Source of the DNA: Henriciella sp.
GTDB lineage: Bacteria > Pseudomonadota > Alphaproteobacteria > Caulobacterales > Hyphomonadaceae
Assembly: GCF_029937755.1 (NCBI RefSeq)
Contig: NZ_JAPYPG010000001.1
Location: 248,001-312,000, forward strand
Length of the DNA: 64,000 nt
Reading direction: 5' to 3'
The notes under the pieces were generated by a model. The model was not told the DNA's origin. It saw nothing but the letters and a program-made list of their open reading frames with translations, and did no database searches. Positions 50,108 to 59,479 of this stretch are shown one piece after another. Position 1 is the first letter of the stretch; every line of letters begins with the position of its first letter. Position numbers and translations under genes: made by a program.

Positions 50108-52006
50108 CTATTCGCCGTCGCTCTCCGCCTTCATATCCTCGATCCAGGTATCGACCCGGCGTTCGAGGATTTCGAGCGGGAGGGCGCCGCCACCCAGCAC
50201 GGTGTCGTGGAAGCCCTTGATGTCGAAATCATCGCCAAGCTCTTCCCTGGCGTGCTCACGCAGTTCGAGGATCTTGATCATGCCGATCTTGTAGGCGGTC
50301 GCCTGCCCCGGCATCACGATATAGCGCTGGATCTCGGAGCGCGCCTGACCGTCCGTGACGGCGGCATTCTCGGTGAAGTATTCGAACGCTTCTTCCTCGG
50401 TCCAGCCCTTTGAGTGCAGGCCGGTGTCGACGACGAGGCGGATCGCACGCCAGATTTCGGAGCCGAGGCGGCCGAATTCCGATTGCGGCGTCTCGAACGT
50501 GCCCGGCATTTCGCTGGCAAGCTTTTCAGAATAGAGGCCCCAGCCTTCCGAATAGGCGGTGAAGCCGGCCTGGGTGCGGAATTGCGGAATGTCTTCCAGC
50601 TCCTGCGCGATAGAGATCTGCATGTGGTGGCCCGGAAGCCCCTCATGATAGGCGATCACTTCCAGCTCACGCTTCGGCATGGAGGACATGTCGGACAGGT
50701 GGGCGTAATAGGTGCCCGGGCGGGACCCGTCCGGCGTGCCCGGATAATAGTGCTGCGCGGCCCCGTCCTGCTCACGGAACGGCTCGACGCGCTTCACGAC
50801 GAGGTCGGCCTTGGGCAGGATGCCGAAATACTCCGGCAGCTGCTTTTCAATATTGTCGATGGCGGCGCTGGCATCGGCGATATAGGCGTCGGCGCCCGCA
50901 TCGGTATTCTCGTAATAGAGCTCGCGGTCATCCTTGTTTTCCCGTAGATAGACGAAGAACTCCTGCAGCGTGCCGTCGAAACCGAACTCGTCCTTCACCG
51001 CTTCCATCTCCGACTGGAGACGGGCGACTTCTTCAAGGCCGATCTCGTGGATTTCGTCGGCGGTGAGATCGGTCGTGGTCGCGCGTTTGAGGCGGTAATT
51101 GTAATAGGCCTCGCCGTTCGGCTGCGTTGTGCCGACGCCGGTCGGGTTGGCGGGCGCCTCCGGCAGGGCTTCCTCGGCCCAGCTGATCAGCTTTTCATAG
51201 GTCGGCTGGAAGGTACCGGTGAGAGCGGTGCGCGCCTGTTGCTGCAGGACAGTCGCCTCATCCTCGGTGATCTCTTCACTCTCGACGAGCTTGTTGATCT
51301 CCATCTCGATGTCCGCCCAGATGTCGGAGTCATCATCGCCATTCGTGAAAGGCGCACCGGTGATGACCTTCCGCGACTGGTCGATCACGCCTTCGAGCGC
51401 AAAGTCAGGCGTCGCGATACCGCGGCTCTGGGCTTCCTCGGCGATGGTCATGAGCTGCTCCAGCGCGCGCGACCCTTCCTTGATGCGCGAGATATAGGCT
51501 TCCATGTCCTCGGCCGTGTCGACACGGTGGAACTGGATCAGCAGCGTCGGCAGAAAGGACTGCGCGCCATTCATCTGGTCGAAGGTAAAGCCGTTGTAGA
51601 AGTATTGCAGGCCTTCTTCGGCAAGCTCGGCCTGGTATTTCCAGATGTCCCAGGAATTCTTCGCTTCCTGGCTCAGCTTGTCATAGTCGAAGGTGGATTC
51701 CATCTCCTCGACGGTGGCCAGGCGCCAGTCGAGCTGTTCCTGTGCGGCCTCGTAGGACATGTCGTCGATCTCGCTGTGACGGTCCTTGCGGCCGAGGAAG
51801 GTGAGCTGGATGGGGCTCATCATCAGCTCTTCTTCGTATTTCTCATCGAACCAGGCGTTCAGCTTCTGGGTTTCAGTCTGCTCCGCTGCTTCGGCTTCAG
51901 CCGGTGGCGTCTGGGCATCCGCAGGCTGTTTGACGCTGTTGGAGCCGGACTGCCCGCAGGCAGCGAGCGAGAGGACGAGGGCAAGAGCCGTCAGACTGAC
52001 ACGCAT
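50108..52006 (-). CDS. DUF885 family lipoprotein, predicted metallohydrolase
   Basis: 632 residues with lipobox LAAC (Cys17) and an acidic linker. The DUF885 core carries the HEGLPGHHMQISIAQEL metal site, the downstream AYSEGWGLYSEKLA glutamate and PGQATAYKIGMIKILELR. Related folds are M32-like peptidases; the family is thought to hydrolyse peptides. It is anchored to the membrane facing the periplasm. The next gene upstream, on the same strand, is a cytosolic M17 aminopeptidase (97 bases apart), so peptide recycling is a plausible common theme. Confidence 0.92.
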   Translation of the reverse strand: MRVSLTALALVLSLAACGQSGSNSVKQPADAQTPPAEAEAAEQTETQKLNAWFDEKYEEELMMSPIQLTFLGRKDRHSEIDDMSYEAAQEQLDWRLATVEEMESTFDYDKLSQEAKNSWDIWKYQAELAEEGLQYFYNGFTFDQMNGAQSFLPTLLIQFHRVDTAEDMEAYISRIKEGSRALEQLMTIAEEAQSRGIATPDFALEGVIDQSRKVITGAPFTNGDDDSDIWADIEMEINKLVESEEITEDEATVLQQQARTALTGTFQPTYEKLISWAEEALPEAPANPTGVGTTQPNGEAYYNYRLKRATTTDLTADEIHEIGLEEVARLQSEMEAVKDEFGFDGTLQEFFVYLRENKDDRELYYENTDAGADAYIADASAAIDNIEKQLPEYFGILPKADLVVKRVEPFREQDGAAQHYYPGTPDGSRPGTYYAHLSDMSSMPKRELEVIAYHEGLPGHHMQISIAQELEDIPQFRTQAGFTAYSEGWGLYSEKLASEMPGTFETPQSEFGRLGSEIWRAIRLVVDTGLHSKGWTEEEAFEYFTENAAVTDGQARSEIQRYIVMPGQATAYKIGMIKILELREHAREELGDDFDIKGFHDTVLGGGALPLEILERRVDTWIEDMKAESDGE

Positions 52007-52103
52007 GGTGATATTCTCCTGAACTTATCGAATATCGCTAAGAAGCAGGATTTTCCGTTTCGCGCAAGGCGGGGGGCACACTCTGCCACCCGCCCCGGCG
52101 GAA

Positions 52104-53465
52104 TCAGGCATACCGTGTCCTGAGCATCGTCCACATGGCGCGCAGGCCGCAGGCGGCCCCGCCTTCCGGGCGGCCATACTGCGATTTGCGCCAGCCCCAG
52201 ACGTCGAGGTGGACCCAGCGCTCGGCATCGACGAACTGCTTCAGGAAGACCCCCGCGGTGATCGAACCGGCAAAGCTGCCGCCGGCATTCTGGATATCGG
52301 CGATATCGGATTTGAGCATGGACTTGTACGGGTCCCACAACGGCATGCGCCAGACCGGATCACCGGAGACAGCGCCAGCCGCCCAGATCGCATCGGCGAC
52401 ATCGCCATCATCGGTATAATAAGGCGCAAGGTCAGGCCCCAGCGCGACGCGGGCTGCGCCCGTCAGCGTGGCGAAATCGATCAGCAGGTCGGGCGAGCCC
52501 TCGCAGGCGCGTGTCAGGGCATCGCCAAGGATGAGCCGGCCTTCGGCATCGGTATTGTCGATCTCGACGGTGATGCCCTTGCGCGTGGAGAGAATGTCGC
52601 TCGGCCGGAAGGCATTGCTGTCGATCGCATTCTCCACGGTCGGAACATAGAGCTTCAGCCGCACCGGCAGCTTCGACCCCATGACAAGCTTGGCGAGCGC
52701 GATGACATGCGCGGCGCCCCCCATATCCTTCTTCATCAGGCGCATGCCCCCGCCGGGCTTGAGGTTCAGGCCGCCCGTATCGAAGGCGACCCCCTTGCCG
52801 ACAAGGGCGAGTTCGGGATGGTCAGCATTGCCCCAGCTGAGCTCGATGAAGCGCGGCGCTTCCGGCCCGGCCCGGCCAACCGCGTGGATCATCGGATAAT
52901 TCGCGTCCAGCAGTTCGTCGCCAGCCGTGACCTCGATCTCGGCGCCGTGCTCCTCGGCCATCTGGCGGACCACCTGCTCGATCGAGGCCGGGCCCATATG
53001 CTGGGCCGGGGTGTTGATCATGTCGCGAAGCAGCTTGATCGCATCGGCCTCGCGGTCGAGGGCGGCAGCATCCTCGTCCTCACCAAGCACCAGGCGCGGG
53101 GGGTCGGTTTTTTCGGTCAGGTAGCGGTCGAAGCGGTAGGCACCATCGGCCCAGCCGGCAGCGATATGCGCAAAGGGCAGGCCGGCATCGCGCGCGATCT
53201 CATAGTCTCCCGCCGGCAGCTTGCCCGACAGGGCCGCAACGGCGAGCGCATCCGGCGCGTCCCCCAGGCCGAACAGGACATTCGCAAGCTTGCCCTCCTC
53301 ATCGGCGTGAAAGACGGTCTCGCCTGCATTCGCCTTGAAGCCGGTCGCGCGCGCCAGCGATTTCAGTGCCGGTGGTATCTCGTGCTCGGCCTCGTCCCAG
53401 TGCATCGGGCGCACGAGATGGATGGCAGCGGCTTGGCTGGCGGTGGCGGTAAAGGCTTTATGCAT
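52104..53465 (-). CDS. Leucyl aminopeptidase family protein (M17)
   Basis: 453 residues. C-terminal catalytic domain with M17 hallmarks: VGKGVAFDTGGLNLKPGGGM (metal ligands Lys and Asp), KKDMGGAAHV, VEIDNTDAEGRLILGDAL, and AGSITAGVFLKQF. The N-terminal domain (1-150) is less conserved and lacks the DNA-binding features of PepA. It removes N-terminal residues from peptides in the cytosol, using two metal ions. No signal peptide. Confidence 0.93.
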   Translation of the reverse strand: MHKAFTATASQAAAIHLVRPMHWDEAEHEIPPALKSLARATGFKANAGETVFHADEEGKLANVLFGLGDAPDALAVAALSGKLPAGDYEIARDAGLPFAHIAAGWADGAYRFDRYLTEKTDPPRLVLGEDEDAAALDREADAIKLLRDMINTPAQHMGPASIEQVVRQMAEEHGAEIEVTAGDELLDANYPMIHAVGRAGPEAPRFIELSWGNADHPELALVGKGVAFDTGGLNLKPGGGMRLMKKDMGGAAHVIALAKLVMGSKLPVRLKLYVPTVENAIDSNAFRPSDILSTRKGITVEIDNTDAEGRLILGDALTRACEGSPDLLIDFATLTGAARVALGPDLAPYYTDDGDVADAIWAAGAVSGDPVWRMPLWDPYKSMLKSDIADIQNAGGSFAGSITAGVFLKQFVDAERWVHLDVWGWRKSQYGRPEGGAACGLRAMWTMLRTRYA

Positions 53466-53581
53466 TGGAATGGAATGATCCCTGACTGAAACGGTTAAGC
53501 GAAGGCTCTGTTCTGTTAACTGATCCTTGACCCTGTGCGAGGCAAGCTACGGCGTCAGAACCTCACGCCGGAGCCGATCGA

Positions 53582-54487
53582 ATGTCCAGAGCAAAAGCCA
53601 TCGCCTTCGCCCTGCCCCTGCTGTCTGCCTCGCTCATCACGGCCTGTGCAAGTGCCGAAAAGAAAGAGCAGGCCGCCACGGAATCGGCGATCGAGGAGGC
53701 CATGGCCGAGAAGCTTGCCCCGGCCACACCCGAGGAAATAGAAGCGGCGATGCGCGCCGATCCCCTGACCAGAGCGAACTTCTGGGGGGCGGAGTTCCGC
53801 AAGGATCCGACAAAGCTCGACGTCACCATTGAATTCATGAAGTCGCTTCGCGAGATCGGCAGCCATGAACGCGCCATCGAGATCGGCTCAAAGACGCTTC
53901 CGATCCATCAGAAATCAGTGGAGCTCCACGTGATCATGGCGCGCGCGCTGATGAGCGAAAGCCGTCCTGCCGAAGCTGCTGACGTCTATCTGCGTGCCAC
54001 ACGGGTCGACCCGAAAGACCCCGCAGCCCTGGCCGGTCTTGGCCTCGCCATGGATCAGCTCGAACGCCACCATGATGCGCAGATCGCTTATGAAGCCGCG
54101 CTTGAGGTCGATCCGCAGCGTATATCCACGCTGACCAATTACGGCCTGTCACTGGCCCTCTCGGGCAATCTCGACGCGGCAGAGGCCCGCCTGCGCGAGG
54201 CTGTCGCCCTGCCCGGTTCAGACGCGCGTGTGCGCCAGAACCTGGCCCTTATCCTCGGCCTGCAAGGCAAGTTTGCCGAAGCTCGTGAGATCGACCCGCA
54301 TGCGCCAACGCGTACAGTGGAGTCGAACATGCAGACGCTGAAGAACATGCTCTCGCCCATGCGGACCTATGGGGCCCTGCGCGACGACGAAGACAGCGAG
54401 GCGCCACGTCCCAGCCCGGCGCAACCGTCCAGCCAGGAAGAAGCCGCAACACCACCGGCGCTTCGCGGTTCGCTTGGCAGCGACTGA
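53582..54487 (+). CDS. tadD: TPR lipoprotein TadD-like
   Basis: 301 residues with lipobox ITAC (Cys22). TPR repeats occupy about 85-245 (ERAIEIGSKTLPIHQKSVELH, EAADVYLRATRVDPKDPAALAG, HDAQIAYEAALEVDPQRISTL). TadD is the outer-membrane-associated pilotin-like lipoprotein of the Tad secretion system. It stands on the opposite strand, convergent with tadC, outside the cpaA-tadC operon, with 41 bases between. A Pro/Ser/Glu-rich tail (255-301) follows. Confidence 0.85.
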   Translation: MSRAKAIAFALPLLSASLITACASAEKKEQAATESAIEEAMAEKLAPATPEEIEAAMRADPLTRANFWGAEFRKDPTKLDVTIEFMKSLREIGSHERAIEIGSKTLPIHQKSVELHVIMARALMSESRPAEAADVYLRATRVDPKDPAALAGLGLAMDQLERHHDAQIAYEAALEVDPQRISTLTNYGLSLALSGNLDAAEARLREAVALPGSDARVRQNLALILGLQGKFAEAREIDPHAPTRTVESNMQTLKNMLSPMRTYGALRDDEDSEAPRPSPAQPSSQEEAATPPALRGSLGSD

Positions 54488-54528
54488 TCATCCGTAATCT
54501 GTAAAGACAGACAAATGCCCGCCCGGAC

Positions 54529-55503
54529 TTACCCGTTCGCGGCGTTCATTTCCTGGTATTTGATATAGGCTGGCCCAAGCACGACCAGGAACAGCACCGG
54601 CAGGAAGAACAGGATCATCGGCACGGTCAGCTTGGCTGGCAGGGCTGCCGCCTTTTTCTCGGCCTCCGACATGCGCATGTCGCGGTTTTCCTTGGCCATG
54701 ACGCGCAGGGCATCGCCCAGCGGCGTACCGTAGCGCTCCGCCTGCATCAGCGCCATACAGACCGATTTAACGCCTTCATGGCCGGTCCGCTTGGCGAGGT
54801 TCTCATAGGCCACCCGGCGCTCCTGCAGATAGGCAAGCTCGGCGGTGGTCAGCTGGAATTCCTCGGCCAGTTCCGGAGACGCCGGACCGATCTCGGCGCC
54901 GACCTTGGCGAAGCCGAGCTCGATCGACATACCGGACTCCACGCAGATCAGCAGCATGTCGAGCGCGTCGGGAAAGGCGCGCATGATCGATTGCTGGCGC
55001 TTGGAGGCAAGGTTGGAAATATAGAGGTTCGGCGCATAGAAGCCGGCGGCCGCACCGAAGACGACAGACCCCATCTTCATCTGCGGCGACAGGCCCATAT
55101 CATTGACCAGGAAGATATAGCTGAACACGCCGAGGGCCCCGAGGAAGGGCAGGGCAAAGCGGCAGAAATAGAAGATCGAAAGCGGGCGCGGCCCGCGAAA
55201 ACCGGCCTGGACAAGCTTCGCCTGGATATTCGGATCCTCCAGCATCTTCTGGAGGTTCAGCTTGCCGGTGATCTGCGAGATCTTGCCCGTGTCCTCGCGC
55301 TTCAGCCCTTTTTTCTCCAGCGCTTCACGGTTGGCACGGCGCAGTTTCTCGCGCTGTGTGGTGACCTGCTTCAGCCGGGTCTCGAGCTTGTCGCCCTTCA
55401 GCGCCGGCAGCATGACGGACATGACGGTCGCGAACATGGCGACCGCTGCCAGCATGGAGGCGAGGGTGCCCGGATTTCCGAGGGCGTTTGCAAAGTCCTG
55501 CAT
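54529..55503 (-). CDS. tadC: Tad pilus inner-membrane platform protein TadC
   Basis: 324 residues with a T2SSF/GspF-like domain at about 155-285 (MRAFPDALDMLLICVESGMSIE, MALMQAERYGTPLGDALRVMAKENRDMR). It has membrane segments at about 15-35, 110-150 and 290-320. The N-terminal region is Lys-rich (REKLRRANREALEKKGLKRED). TadB and TadC together form the inner-membrane platform for Flp pilus assembly. It is 9 bases after tadB. Confidence 0.94.
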   Translation of the reverse strand: MQDFANALGNPGTLASMLAAVAMFATVMSVMLPALKGDKLETRLKQVTTQREKLRRANREALEKKGLKREDTGKISQITGKLNLQKMLEDPNIQAKLVQAGFRGPRPLSIFYFCRFALPFLGALGVFSYIFLVNDMGLSPQMKMGSVVFGAAAGFYAPNLYISNLASKRQQSIMRAFPDALDMLLICVESGMSIELGFAKVGAEIGPASPELAEEFQLTTAELAYLQERRVAYENLAKRTGHEGVKSVCMALMQAERYGTPLGDALRVMAKENRDMRMSEAEKKAAALPAKLTVPMILFFLPVLFLVVLGPAYIKYQEMNAANG

Positions 55504-55512
55504 GTCGTCCCC

Positions 55513-56547
55513 CTAGATATCGAAATTGATCATGCGGCGCATAACCGTGACGCCGGTGAACATGAGGCCGGCACCCATGAACAGGATCATGTGCCCGGTC
55601 GGCTTGACGAAAAGCTCCATGATGTAGCTCGGCGTGGTGAGATACACCATGAAGCCGACAGCAAAGGGCAATGACGCGATAATGCCGGCTGACGCCTTGG
55701 CTTCGGAAGACATCGCCTTGATCTTCTCGCGCATCATCTTGCGCTCGCGGATCACCTTGGACAGGTTGCCGAGCGCTTCCGACAGGTTACCGCCCGACTT
55801 GGACTGGATCGTCAGCACAATGACGAAGAAGTTCACTTCCGGCAGCGGAACGCGCTTGTAGAACTGCTGCAAGGCGCGATCCGTCGTGGTGCCCATCTGG
55901 ATATTGTCGGTCAAATTCTTGAACTCGACCCCAAGCGGCGCCGGACTCTCGGCAGCAATTATGCGCAGGCATTCCGTGAGCGGAAGACCGGATTTCACGC
56001 CGCGCACAATGATATCGATGGCGTCGGCGAACTGGGCCGTCATTTTCTTGTGGCGGCGCTTCGTCAGGAAGCCGAGCACCCAGCGCGGCAAGCCGAGAAA
56101 ACCGGCAAACCCGGCAGCGATGATCATGGCCGGCTGCGACTTGATCTCGATCCCCATCACTGGCGGCGGGCCTTCCGCGCCTGAGACGAAAGTCAGCGCT
56201 GCGCAGAGAATGCCGAGCACGGCGGAGACCAGCCAGAACATTTCCGGTTTGATGTCGAGGCCAGCCTGGACGAGCTTGGCCTTGATGTCCTGCGGCATCA
56301 GGGATTTGCGGCGCGCTTCGTCCTGCTGGCGAAGCTTCTTGAGCATCTGCTGGGTCTGGCGGCGGCGCTGGGAGTTGGGATCGTTGTCCGCGCTGCTCCG
56401 GCCCTTGCCCTTCTTGCCGTCCTTGATCTGACGCGCACGCTTGGAGGCCACCTCGCTGCCACTGCCGCCCGTCAGGGCGAGGCCGACGCCGGCAAGGGCC
56501 AGGAAAGCCAGGCCGCCGACAAGGTATATCATGAGGTTGCTGTTCAT
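55513..56547 (-). CDS. tadB: Tad pilus inner-membrane platform protein TadB
   Basis: 344 residues from MNSNLMIYLVGGLAFLALAG; an upstream extension overlaps cpaF and is not used. GspF-type domain (QFADAIDIIVRGVKSGLPLT, VLTIQSKSGGNLSEALGNLS), N-terminal TM, then a basic cytosolic stretch (SKRARQIKDGKKGKGRSS), and C-terminal TMs. It works with TadC as the platform under the CpaF ATPase. It starts 4 bases after the cpaF stop. Confidence 0.94.
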   Translation of the reverse strand: MNSNLMIYLVGGLAFLALAGVGLALTGGSGSEVASKRARQIKDGKKGKGRSSADNDPNSQRRRQTQQMLKKLRQQDEARRKSLMPQDIKAKLVQAGLDIKPEMFWLVSAVLGILCAALTFVSGAEGPPPVMGIEIKSQPAMIIAAGFAGFLGLPRWVLGFLTKRRHKKMTAQFADAIDIIVRGVKSGLPLTECLRIIAAESPAPLGVEFKNLTDNIQMGTTTDRALQQFYKRVPLPEVNFFVIVLTIQSKSGGNLSEALGNLSKVIRERKMMREKIKAMSSEAKASAGIIASLPFAVGFMVYLTTPSYIMELFVKPTGHMILFMGAGLMFTGVTVMRRMINFDI

Positions 56548-56551
56548 CCGT

Positions 56552-58075
56552 TTATGTGTCCAGCGCGTCGATGGCCTTGGCGAGATCCTTCTCGAGCCCG
56601 AAATAGGATGCCCGCTCCCAGAAGCGCGGGCGGCCAATGCCCGTGCCACGGTGTCGGCCGGCGACCTTGCCGTCCTCGTCCTCGCCTTCCATTTCGAATT
56701 TCAGCACGTCCTGGAGGATGATCGTGTCGCCTTCCAGGCCCATCACTTCCGTAACGCACATGATGCGGCGAGACCCGTCACGCAGGCGCGAGGCCTGAAC
56801 GACAACGTCGATCGAGCCGACAATCATTTCACGGATCGTCTTGGCGGGCAGCGAGAAGCCGCCCATGGTAATCATCGATTCCACACGGCTGAGAGCTTCG
56901 CGCGGGCTGTTGGCGTGCAGCGTGCCCATCGAGCCGTCGTGACCGGTGTTCATGGCCTGCAGGAGGTCGAACGCCTCCGGGCCACGCACCTCGCCGACGA
57001 TGATCCGTTCAGGACGCATCCGCAGACAGTTCTTGACGAGATCGCGCATCGAGATTTCGCCAGAGCCTTCGATATTCGGCGGGCGCGTTTCCAGACGTAC
57101 GACGTGCGGCTGCTGCAGCTGGAGTTCCGCAGAGTCCTCGCAGGTGATGACGCGTTCGGTCGGATCGATAAAGCCGGTCAGACAGTTCAGAAGCGTCGTC
57201 TTGCCCGAACCGGTACCACCGGAGATCAGGACGTTGCAGCGGCTGTGGCCGATGATGCGAAGGATTTCGGCGCCCGGCTCGGAGATGGACCCGAAATTGA
57301 CGAGGTCCTTGAGACGCAGCTTGTCCTTTTTGAACTTACGAATGGTGAGCGTCGGCCCGTCAATCGCGAGCGGCGGGGCGATGACGTTCACACGAGAGCC
57401 ATCGAGCAGACGCGCGTCACAGATCGGGGAGCTTTCATCGACGCGGCGACCGACCTGGGACACGATGCGCTGGCAGATATTCATCAGCTGCGCATTGTCG
57501 CGGAAGCGGATATTCGTGCGCTCGATCTTGCCGTTGACCTCGATATAGGTCGTGTCGGCACCGTTCACCATGATGTCGGCGATGTCGTCGCGCGCCAGGA
57601 GCGGCTCAAGCGGACCATAGCCGAGAACGTCGTTACAGATATCGTCGAGCAGGTGCTCCTGCTCGGAGATCGACATCACGACATTCTTGATACTGATGAT
57701 CTCGACGACGATGTCGCGGATTTCCTCGCGCGCGCTCTCTGCATCAAGCTGCGCCAGCTGGCCGAGGTCGATCGTGTCGATCAGTGCGTTGAAGATGGTG
57801 GTCTTGGTCGCATAGTACTCATCCGTACGCGTATCGACCTTTGTGACCTTTTCCTTCTGCATGTCCGGCGGTGGCTTCAGCGCGACGGGCTTGGAGCCCC
57901 CGCCCGGCTTCTGCGCCCCCGGAATGGGGGGAGGTGTCTTCGCCTTTGGCGGTGACGGAGCCCGTGCCTGACCCGCCGGCTTCGACGGGGCGGCCGGGCG
58001 TTGGTCAGCCGGAGCCGCCGGGCGCGCCTGCGGGGCGGGCTGGGTCGCGGTTGCTGAGCGTTTGCCAAAGGACAT
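56552..58075 (-). CDS. cpaF: CpaF/TadA family secretion ATPase
   Basis: 507 residues. An unusually Pro/Ala-rich N-terminus (1-70) precedes the ATPase. Walker A SGGTGSGKTTLLNC (about 278-291), Asp box TCEDSAELQLQQPHVVRLET, Walker B IIVGEVRGPEAFDLLQAMNT, His box GHDGSMGTLHAN. It powers Flp pilus assembly as a hexamer in the cytoplasm, on the TadB/TadC platform. It is between cpaE and tadB in the same operon. Confidence 0.96.
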   Translation of the reverse strand: MSFGKRSATATQPAPQARPAAPADQRPAAPSKPAGQARAPSPPKAKTPPPIPGAQKPGGGSKPVALKPPPDMQKEKVTKVDTRTDEYYATKTTIFNALIDTIDLGQLAQLDAESAREEIRDIVVEIISIKNVVMSISEQEHLLDDICNDVLGYGPLEPLLARDDIADIMVNGADTTYIEVNGKIERTNIRFRDNAQLMNICQRIVSQVGRRVDESSPICDARLLDGSRVNVIAPPLAIDGPTLTIRKFKKDKLRLKDLVNFGSISEPGAEILRIIGHSRCNVLISGGTGSGKTTLLNCLTGFIDPTERVITCEDSAELQLQQPHVVRLETRPPNIEGSGEISMRDLVKNCLRMRPERIIVGEVRGPEAFDLLQAMNTGHDGSMGTLHANSPREALSRVESMITMGGFSLPAKTIREMIVGSIDVVVQASRLRDGSRRIMCVTEVMGLEGDTIILQDVLKFEMEGEDEDGKVAGRHRGTGIGRPRFWERASYFGLEKDLAKAIDALDT

Positions 58076-58094
58076 GGTTTGTTCCTATCCGGCC

Positions 58095-59462
58095 TTACTT
58101 TCCGAGAAGTTTCTGGATCAGGGATTTCTTGGGCGCCGTGACCTCCCGGCCTGACAGGACGGAGGCGAGATGATCGATCGCCTGGGACGGCTTTGCCTGC
58201 GCATCGGTTTCCGAGATCATCTGACCCTTGTTCGATGCCGTGCCGAAAAGCTGCGGGTCGAAGGGCAGGATGACATCCGGCTCGACCTCGATGGCCGCGG
58301 CGAAATCCTTCACCGGAATTTCCGGCCGCTTGGGTACGCCAGCCATATTGAGGACCAGGCGCGGCGGATTGTCGTTCGGGCGCTGTGACTTCAGCTGGTC
58401 GACCATGTTCTTGCCATTGCGCAGAGAGGCCAGGTCCGGCTGACAGACGAGGATGACCTCGTCGGAGGTCACGAGCGTGTTGTAGATCCACTCATTCCAG
58501 CCATGCGGCAGATCAAGCACCACGAAGGGCATCAGGCGGCGCACACCCTCGATCACCATCGAGTAGGAGGCGGCATCGATGTCCATGAGCTGGTTGACGC
58601 TGGCAGGCGCGGTAAACAGCGACAGCCGGTCGGTGGCCTTGGCGAGCAGGCGCGAGATCACCGCGTCATCTGTCCGGTCGGGCGAAAGCAGCGCATCGGC
58701 AATGGTCTGCTGGGTCTCGTGATTGAAATCGAGCGACGTCGTCCCGAAGGACAGGTCGAGATCGACCAGCGAGGTGTTCACATGGGCATTCTCGGCCAGC
58801 GACCAGGCAAGATTGTGCGCAATCGTGGAGGCACCGACACCGCCCTTGGCGCCGATCACGGAGATCGACTTGCCGACAAAGGGCGCCTCGGGATCGGTGA
58901 AGAGACCGCCAATGGCACGCACCAGCTGGACCGGCTCGATCGGCGGCACGAGGTATTCGCTGACGCCGCGCGACACGAGCTGGCGATAAAGCGGGATATC
59001 ATTGGTCGCCCCGATGACCATGACCTGCACGCCCTCTTCGCAACGCGTTGCAAGCTCATCGATCTGCTGCAGCATCGTGCTCGAGTGGGCCGAGGATTCA
59101 ACGATCAGCAGGTTCGGGGTCGGGTTTTGGGAAAGGTGTTCGATGGCAGCCGGAATGCCACCCGGCCAGGCGTCCAGCGTGGCATTGATCATGCGCCTGT
59201 CACTCGCGACGCGCTCGATCACCTGACGGGTCTCGTCGGTCTCGAAGAAGGCGAGCGCGGCAATGGCCGGAATGGCCCGGTCCCCGCCTTGAGAGGCGCT
59301 CATGGGCGGCGGAACCACTCCCCCCGGCTCGACTTCCTTATAGGGCGCGTCGACCGGGCCGGTGAGCTGACCGATCAGATCCTCACTCGACTCCTCAGCA
59401 GGGCCGTCTTCGTTGAAGTCGAGGTCGAATTCCTCGTCAAACAGTGCGTTCTCATTACTCAT
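58095..59462 (-). CDS. cpaE: CpaE/TadZ pilus localisation ATPase with receiver-like domain
   Basis: 455 residues. An acidic leader (1-60) precedes a receiver-like domain (about 65-185, LLIVESSAHSSTMLQQIDE, where the phosphoacceptor site has no Asp, so it cannot be phosphorylated as usual). A ParA/MinD-type ATPase follows with deviant Walker A GAKGGVGASTIAHNLA (about 200-215) and VVLDLPHGWNEW. TadZ/CpaE places the pilus machinery at the cell pole. Seventeen bases separate it from cpaD. Confidence 0.93.
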   Translation of the reverse strand: MSNENALFDEEFDLDFNEDGPAEESSEDLIGQLTGPVDAPYKEVEPGGVVPPPMSASQGGDRAIPAIAALAFFETDETRQVIERVASDRRMINATLDAWPGGIPAAIEHLSQNPTPNLLIVESSAHSSTMLQQIDELATRCEEGVQVMVIGATNDIPLYRQLVSRGVSEYLVPPIEPVQLVRAIGGLFTDPEAPFVGKSISVIGAKGGVGASTIAHNLAWSLAENAHVNTSLVDLDLSFGTTSLDFNHETQQTIADALLSPDRTDDAVISRLLAKATDRLSLFTAPASVNQLMDIDAASYSMVIEGVRRLMPFVVLDLPHGWNEWIYNTLVTSDEVILVCQPDLASLRNGKNMVDQLKSQRPNDNPPRLVLNMAGVPKRPEIPVKDFAAAIEVEPDVILPFDPQLFGTASNKGQMISETDAQAKPSQAIDHLASVLSGREVTAPKKSLIQKLLGK

Positions 59463-59479
59463 CGACGTACCCTCACCCC

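Noticed and set aside
52209-53489. 426-codon open frame on the plus strand opposite the M17 aminopeptidase
   Set aside because: Antisense shadow; the minus-strand protein has complete M17 motifs.
56441-57955. 504-codon open frame on the plus strand opposite cpaF
   Set aside because: Antisense shadow of a well-identified ATPase gene; His/Arg/Asp-rich composition typical of such shadows.
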